Of a stretch of 29,367 nt of DNA, positions 23,605 through 29,367 are shown one piece after another. The notes beneath the pieces are model-generated. The model did not search any database. It was not told the DNA's origin and was given only the letters and a program-made list of their open reading frames with translations. The number at the start of each line of letters is the position of its first letter. Position 1 is the stretch's first letter. The stretch is taken from the NCBI GenBank assembly GCA_900617975.1, contig UZAE01012261.1:10001-39367 (forward strand), in the 5' to 3' direction. The position numbers and the translations under genes were made by a program. Origin of the DNA: Rodentolepis nana. Taxonomy: Eukaryota > Platyhelminthes > Cestoda > Cyclophyllidea > Hymenolepididae.

Positions 23605-23917
23605 TTGACTTATTTATATAAAATGGCAGGCGTTTCGATAGCTATCATTAGCCCTTTTACTGACATCGAGTTTCAGAGAGGGGAGGAACGTCAAAATGAG
23701 AAAAAGTCGAGAGGGAGAACAAAAGAGTGATTTACAGATGTAAAAGAGACAGATAAAGGTAGAGAAAAGGTAAGATGAGTACTGTGGTGGAGGTCGAATA
23801 TGACATACAGTGGGGTTTGAGGTCAGAAGTCAACTGCCAGTTAATGGACCTTATTTTACCGTATGAGTATACGTTGCCCAAGATGCACCACGTGGAGGCA
23901 AGTCTATCGCACACCCC
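23605..23917 (-). mobile_element. SINE-like retroposon, copy 5
   Basis: Same family on the minus strand: tail TTATTTATAT at the left, head GGGGTGTGCGATAGACTTGC at the right. The TSD TTCTTGGAAAA is present at 23592-23602 and 23918-23928. Its shared reading frame (CDRLASTWCILGNVYSYG) stays open for 60 codons. Confidence 0.86.
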
Positions 23918-23929
23918 TTCTTGGAAAAA

Positions 23930-24328
23930 ATAAAACTAGTCTAAAGAAGCGAAATTGAGTGTGGTTAAGTTTGTCTTTTTTTATCTCCAATCCAGTCAAT
24001 GCGCCCAAATTCACAACAATCCAAGCCACAGCTTGATTGGCTCCTAATGGTCATTACATCGCGTCGGTTTTAACGCAAGAGAAACTTGTTGAGACACTCG
24101 TGTCAAATCGACATCGTGACACTTTAGTCTCAATTTTGGACATGTAGTCTCTGCTGTTTAAATATGCATCAAAGGCAGCCGAAAGACCTCCGTCGCGAAA
24201 ATGCCATCAGCAATGTGCCCTTGAAGGCGAGCTTGCAAATTGTTTACCCAACATTTATGACTTCGCACGCATTAAGCGTATGTTGTAACCACGACGGATA
24301 TGTTCCATCCGGTAATCAAAAATCTCCA
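23930..24328. other. Intergenic sequence before arm B
   Basis: A + strand frame at 24164-24379 crosses into the duplicated arm and another overlapping frame is open here. Neither is recognised. The stretch is somewhat richer in GC than its flanks. Confidence 0.45.
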
Positions 24329-24793
24329 CCAACACAGCTTAATTTAGCACACAATCTCCATTCGAATCAACAGAACTAGCATAAATCGTGTACATAATGA
24401 ATTAGCTCAATGATGCATTATTGGCATGGTAAGATGTAGTGATGCAAAATATTCATTATTTATTTTATAAATGTAGTTGGAATACTTAGAAAGGCCTAAT
24501 AAATGCTTCCAAAATATGTCGAAGATGGTGAAATTTGAATTCGCTTTTGAGAATGAGTGCTTGGGAATGGTAATTTCTGCGAGTATGGCAAAATGTGGAG
24601 TTGATGATAGTAAAGGACTCGTGAAGATGTTCAGATGCTTCAGGGGTTAAGAGGATGTCCATTGGTCGTTATGTCCATAGATTAGACGAGTGCCTGTTGT
24701 TCGAGTATACAGACGGTGATGGTCATTACAGAAGTAGAAAATCAGAAAGACTCCACAATTTGTGTGGAATTGAGAGAATTCCAATTAAAAGGT
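24329..24793 (+). repeat. Inverted duplication, arm B (~465 bp)
   Basis: This matches arm A (4616-5080) in opposite orientation with about four differences over roughly 460 bases. Homology begins at CCAACACAGCTTAATTTAGC and fades after GAATTGAGAGAATT. Coding-like sequence continues past its right edge, so arm B looks like the source and arm A the copy. Confidence 0.9.
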
Positions 24794-25224
24794 CATCCAG
24801 ACATTCTCTGTACTGCTTATTATTGAATACGTCTAGTTCATCGGATTCGGGTTTATCACTTTTCTCTTCTCAACTCGAAAGAATATAAGCTCTTCTTTCA
24901 AAATATCTTTACCAGAGCCTGGCATTAAACTCGATGTTAACTTTGAGGATGTCAGTCTTATTTTGGCCCCACAACCACCTAAGAAATTTGACACGAAAGG
25001 CCATAGTGACTGTAGCACCATGGCAACAGTGGTCCTACCAACGGTTCAAGAATATTGCCACCTCCTTCTTCAACATTCGTATACTATTGACAAATGTAAA
25101 CTTCATCGACTTTGAGGTGGAGATAACTTTGCTAATTCCAAAATTTCCTTGACGTCTTGATCAATTCACCTTAGGCATGACTTTGAGCAAGCCGGATGAC
25201 TTGATTACTCCTCGAAGTGGGTGA
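24430..25224 (+). pseudogene. Candidate decayed (or short-intron) gene with weak Rad9-like features
   Basis: Coding-like segments in order: LEYLRKANKCFQNMSKMVKF from 24477; LVKMFRCFRG before 24648; VKRMSIGRYVHRLDECLLFE from 24646; PGIKLDVNFEDVSLILAP from 24918; FEVEITLLIPKF then, after an in-frame TGA, RLDQFTLGMTLSKPDDLI up to a stop at 25222. Possible mini-introns keep frame at some joins (48 bp, GTAAGA to TGTAG, ending 24476; 65 bp, 24851-24915), but others need a frameshift. By eye the order KA..., KFEFAFE, KMFRCFR, ECLLFEY, VEITLLIPKF recalls the Rad9 subunit of the 9-1-1 DNA-damage clamp (known family; resemblance is inference). A functional gene with introns at 24610-24643 and 25096-25174 is an alternative reading. 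The PH-like fold is another possibility I could not exclude. An upstream frame shift and the TGA favour decay. Confidence 0.3.
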
Positions 25225-28200
25225 AATATTTTGACTTATTTTTCCCGCTGTCGTGGTAGCCTGGCATGAAGATTTGAATGATTACGATGGAATCCATTCC
25301 TTCGGCACAATATGAGTGATTTACCAATTATTCATTGCTATTCTCAGGAGATAAACCACAATATTGGATTTCGGAGACGAAATTATGCCTTTCAACACTC
25401 AAGACATCAACAACAATTACCAGTTGTAGGGTTATTTCTGAGTATAGTTACTAAGCTTCCTTTAACTCCTAACTTACAAACTATAGGGCTAATAATGCCA
25501 ATCGATCTGCTCTTTATAAAAATTATATGGTAGTGTTGATGGTAAATGAATAACTTCCAACTTCTCAATTATTTCGGAGAGTGTTCAAGTGTTGAGTTTG
25601 AGTTGCTTCCTACTGACTTCAAGTGCATTCAAATAGTTCGTCAGTAACACTGATCCAATCTAGGCATGGGTCTGGGATTTATGTAATTCCAAAGGCAAGT
25701 TGGCTGACTACTTGCTTAGATACCATTGTTGCACAAAGTCCTTTTTTAATATAGCCAGTCGAATCAAAATAACGCTGTTTTTTCTGAGCGGCATTCTTTT
25801 ATTGCCATCAAATTGCGTCAGTAGAGAAATGTTTACGGTTTCACCACCAACTCTTTGCAAAAAAACACTTATTTTTCAAAGGCACTTGTTGTCGATATTT
25901 GGAAAATAATTTCCAGTAGTTAATGTCTCATCCCTAATTTGCATCGAAAATAAATATTCGAATACGGCTTGCAAAAACTTTGTTTAAGTTCATTTCAAAT
26001 TTTTGCGTTTTGATCTTATTGACTTCGGCTTATGGTGTAATCGAAATTAGATGGTTTCTAGTACTCTTGCGATTTTAAGCAGTTCGTGATAAAGATTAGA
26101 AGGGATTTCTCGTTTCGGCAATAACGAAGTGGTTGTTGTGTTACTCACATTACTTCCTCAAACTCGGTTGGAATGACGTGATTGAGTAATGATGTTAAAA
26201 AAATTAAGATCAATGTACTATTGGAATTCAGTTTCAATGTTTGGTATCGTAAAGGAAAGCGGTATTATTCACTAAACTTATGATCAAGCAGTTTCCAGTA
26301 TGATCTTCGAAGTTAATCGAGTAGACAAGGCCCAACGGGGGAGAGAGAGGGAGATAGAGGGAAAATCCCCCAAACAATGCGACTTGTCTTGTGTGGCTAG
26401 CTTATAAAATAGCTTTTACAGAGGCATAGAAGGGGGATTTACTAGAACATGACTCTGAATTTGTAGATGGACAATTAATGTTTCCCCTTTTTATTATATC
26501 AAAAAATAACATCAATAAAAATAACATCAATAACATAGGAAAACATTGGACAAATTTTATGCAAACTTTCAAATTCATTTTCATAAACCCCTGGAGACTG
26601 TTATGGGAACTGTGGGTTGAATCAGCACGAAGGAAATCAGGGCTCTTGGTGTTTATTAGAACGTAGACGTTTGTGTCCTGCTTTAAGCTCCAAAAGATTG
26701 GCTCTTGAATAACTAACACATTGATAAGTTAACCCTTTTGTAGAATTTGTTGGGCAATTGGAAATCATTATTGGGAGGCAATGCAGTCGCCGTGTTTATA
26801 TTAGCAGTTATTAGCTCTAAGTTAAATTGGCATCCAATTATAGAAACTTCAAGAGTTGTCTGTATCATTGACTTAATTAACTAGTCACGTGACAACAATG
26901 GGTACGGACCAGTGAAAGAAAATAGTCTTGATTACAAATAAGACCCAACACAAATAGCAAGGCATCACATGACACCTTGAATCATTTCATCACCTCCCAT
27001 AAAATTGGAATGCAAAGAGCTGTCCCAATTCTTGACAAAAAAGTCATTTAAGCTTTACAACACCGAAATAACAGGCCACAGCAAAAAGCAAAGTTTTTAC
27101 CATTCATTTTGAAGTATGTGTGATATTTATAACTCTGTAGTTAAAACAAACAGACAAAGGCCTAGTAGAATTCGAGTTACTAATTTGCAAAGTCTGGGCA
27201 ATTACCAGATTGGTTGCTTTCTTTCGTGCTATTGAAAAATGCGCACGTCATGATGAAATTCTGATAGGAACGTCTTTCGTCCCCAAAATATGCTGAGGGT
27301 AGTGCAAAATAATTCATCTATTGGCAGTTATTTCAAGCCTACTAGGATCAATCACATTTGTAATGCGTAAGATGGGCACCTTGACCACGCCCCTCTGACC
27401 AAAAAAAAAGATTCCACAAGTCGTAGTTTGGTATTTCAGTATCATATTGCGTAAGGAATAGGTTGGATCGAAATAAATAAAACTAACTGACTAACATAGG
27501 TAACAGAAATAATATGCTTTTTCCAACTTTCAATGATATGCATGCAATGAATGAAGTTTAGACCCTTGGAGAGGGCGTAATGTTGGCATGACTCTCTTGA
27601 GTGAACCCTTGGAATTTGAGAGAAAGGGAATGGTTTAGAAAATTGAGATCCGATTTTTCTAAACCTAGTAATATATCTACTCGCGTCTAGATCAATAAAA
27701 GTGATTTTTTATGCGTGAAAGTTAATTCACATTGTCATATTTACTTCACTTGCAGATACACTACTGATTAGAATTTCTATTTGTCAACCTAATCTAACTA
27801 CTCCTTCCCTTAAAATGGACTTCATTATAATGGTTCAGCACGCATTCTATGCCATGTCAACTAGAGTAAGGAGAGGGGGGTGGGGTGGGAATTTACTTTT
27901 GACCCGAAAAACAGGTGAGATAAACGAAAGGCCATTTCTTAAGCGAGAGACCTGCCAAACGTGGGTCTTTTCTACTGGGGTCACGTGACTCATAGGTGTG
28001 TGCACGTGTGCTAGATGCGAAAGTGATGCGATTTGAATGAATCACCGATATTACCCAGCTAAACTGGACTTGCTTCATGTTTGGGGTCGTCTGAGAAAAG
28101 ACCGAAAGTTGCTTTTACTATGGTGACTTGCTTCTCTGGTATTCATTGGTTAAAATTTCCACATGCAATTAATAGAGTTGTAGATATTAATGGAGGTGGA

Positions 28201-28369
28201 AGCATTCTGTGATTTTTTTAAAAAATATTTTTGTGTTTATGTCTAGGATTTCAAGAGAAGCACCCTTAACTAATCTTTCGAAGACTATTCCACGGTTTCT
28301 TTGTCACTCAGCCGGTAATGGCAAAACCCCCAAATGTGCAGTTTGAAGCTATGCTGGTTGTGGAATCTT
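25225..28369. other. Intergenic, no supported gene
   Basis: About 3.1 kb of AT-rich sequence. The longest frame is on the minus strand at 26402-26719 (105 codons), with a hydrophobic stretch FPMLLMLFLLMLFF produced by repeated AT-rich codons. I do not recognise it and do not call it a gene. Confidence 0.5.
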
Positions 28370-28383
28370 ATTATGCCCAAAGT

Positions 28384-28704
28384 GGAGTGTGCGACAGACT
28401 AGCCTTCACGTTGTGCACACTGGGCAATGTATACCCACACGACAAAAAGCCTATTATCATGGAGTTGACTTCTGACTTCAAACTACCATCACCTCACTTT
28501 ATGTCATATTCGACTAATTCCACAGTACTCACCTCACCTTTTTTCTGCCTTCGTGTCTGTCTCTTCCACATCTTTGAAACATTCTTCTGTCCCATCTCTC
28601 GACTTTTTTCACTTCGATGTTTCTTCTCCTCTGTGATACCTGAAGTCAACTAAAGGACTTATGGTAGCTATTAAAACGCCCACCATTTGATAATAAATAA
28701 ATAA
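28384..28704 (+). mobile_element. SINE-like retroposon, copy 6
   Basis: Same family: head GGAGTGTGCGACAGACTAGC, tail TAATAAATAAATAA. TSDs are ATTATGCCCAAAGT (28370-28383) and ATTATGCTCGAAGT (28705-28718), 12 of 14 matching. The shared frame is open through nearly the whole element. Confidence 0.85.
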
Positions 28705-28718
28705 ATTATGCTCGAAGT

Positions 28719-29344
28719 TTTTGGTCAAAAAATTATCATGCTCAATGTACTCTTCTTCATAATATTACCACATTTTAATTTCGAATAGTGGCTTATTGCT
28801 TGATGAAGTGTGTGTGGGGTAGTCCCTCACGAGATGCACTTTACTAGAAGAAAACCAGTCAACCAAGCAATTTAAGGTCGACTGTCAATAGGGCTTTAAT
28901 GAACTCTCAATGTAACCTTTCAAATTGGATTAGCGTCATCATAAATGCAAATATTGAGTAAAATCTTATTGTCAAATTCTTGGTTTGTTAATTTTGTCCC
29001 CGAAGTGATATTGTTTTTTTGAATTTGTACCACGCATACTTTAAATGCGCTATCAACAGGTTGGGAAGCGGCCTTAACACTGTGCTGAGGCTAACTTTTT
29101 TATTTGCAAAATTAACCTAGAAGTCATGACAGCCAAAAATTTTAAAAAATGGCAAAGATAAAATAAACTACATATTCCAGACAGTCTGGAATAGTCCGTT
29201 TCAAGGTTTTGTGAGTATGGCTAGCGCGTATTGCAAGGATGTCTAGTTTGCGTCGCCATGGCTTGTCGCCCCGTTTGTCTCAGATCTCAGTAGGCAGAAG
29301 GGAAACGGCAGAAGTTCAGTTATTATTATTTCTAATCTTATACT
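28719..29344. other. Intergenic, no gene seen
   Basis: AT-rich sequence with no recognisable feature. Confidence 0.55.
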
Positions 29345-29367
29345 ATATATATATATATATATATATA
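29344..29367. repeat. AT microsatellite at window edge
   Basis: An (AT)n run continues off the window end. Confidence 0.9.

Noticed and set aside
23630..23665. Hammerhead-ribozyme-like core near the SINE 3' end (minus strand CTAATGATAGCTATCGAAACG in copy 5, CTGACGA in copy 2)
   Set aside because: The core reads CTAATGA in most copies rather than CTGATGA, and the short palindrome GATAGCTATC overlaps the core so that stem II cannot form in the right place. Other copies lack GAAAC.
26402..26719. 105-codon minus-strand open frame
   Set aside because: No recognisable domain. The hydrophobic run comes from repetitive AT-rich codons (AACATCAATAA-type repeats), and no flanking exons or codon signal were seen.
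28318..28653. 111-codon plus-strand open frame
   Set aside because: Almost entirely within SINE copy 6, so treated as retroposon sequence, not a gene.

Overview
This is a eukaryotic, AT-rich stretch carrying one certain protein-coding gene on the + strand: a nine-exon salt-inducible-kinase (SIK)-family serine/threonine kinase, coding from 10702 to 22201 (913 codons plus stop in my model). Introns of 46 and 78 bp next to introns of 0.9-3.2 kb, many short retroposons and long mononucleotide or AT runs suggest a flatworm, most likely a tapeworm. That placement is inference from gene architecture and repeat style; I cannot name the species.

Layout. 1-10.5 kb is gene-poor. It starts inside a 42-bp tandem repeat family (1-220, relative at 5859-5960), carries four copies of a ~300-320-bp SINE-like retroposon (1173, 3300, 4203, 5513), one arm of a ~465-bp inverted duplication (4616-5080) and a 56-bp perfect AT palindrome (6428-6483). 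10.5-10.7 kb is the putative SIK promoter, with two oppositely oriented CCAAT boxes. 10.7-22.24 kb is the SIK gene: kinase domain in exons 1-6, UBA domain across exons 7-8, and a long low-complexity tail with predicted PKA/14-3-3-type sites in exons 8-9, followed by an AATAAA signal. Intron 6 (3.2 kb) holds three perfect palindromic CREs (TGACGTCA) and several CCAAT boxes, a candidate internal promoter or enhancer. Intron 5 has G runs of 26 and 19 on the sense strand.

22.24-29.37 kb is again gene-poor. It holds SINE copies 5 and 6, the second arm of the inverted duplication (24329-24793) and a possible decayed or poorly resolved gene at about 24430-25224. By eye part of that gene resembles the Rad9 checkpoint-clamp family; I hold this only weakly. 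The two duplication arms differ at only about four positions, lie in opposite orientation about 19 kb apart and bracket the SIK gene.

No tRNA, rRNA, CRISPR array or bacterial-type feature was seen. The most interesting items are the SINE family with its target-site duplications, the recent inverted duplication carrying coding-like sequence, and the CRE cluster inside a gene whose mammalian relatives act in cAMP signalling.
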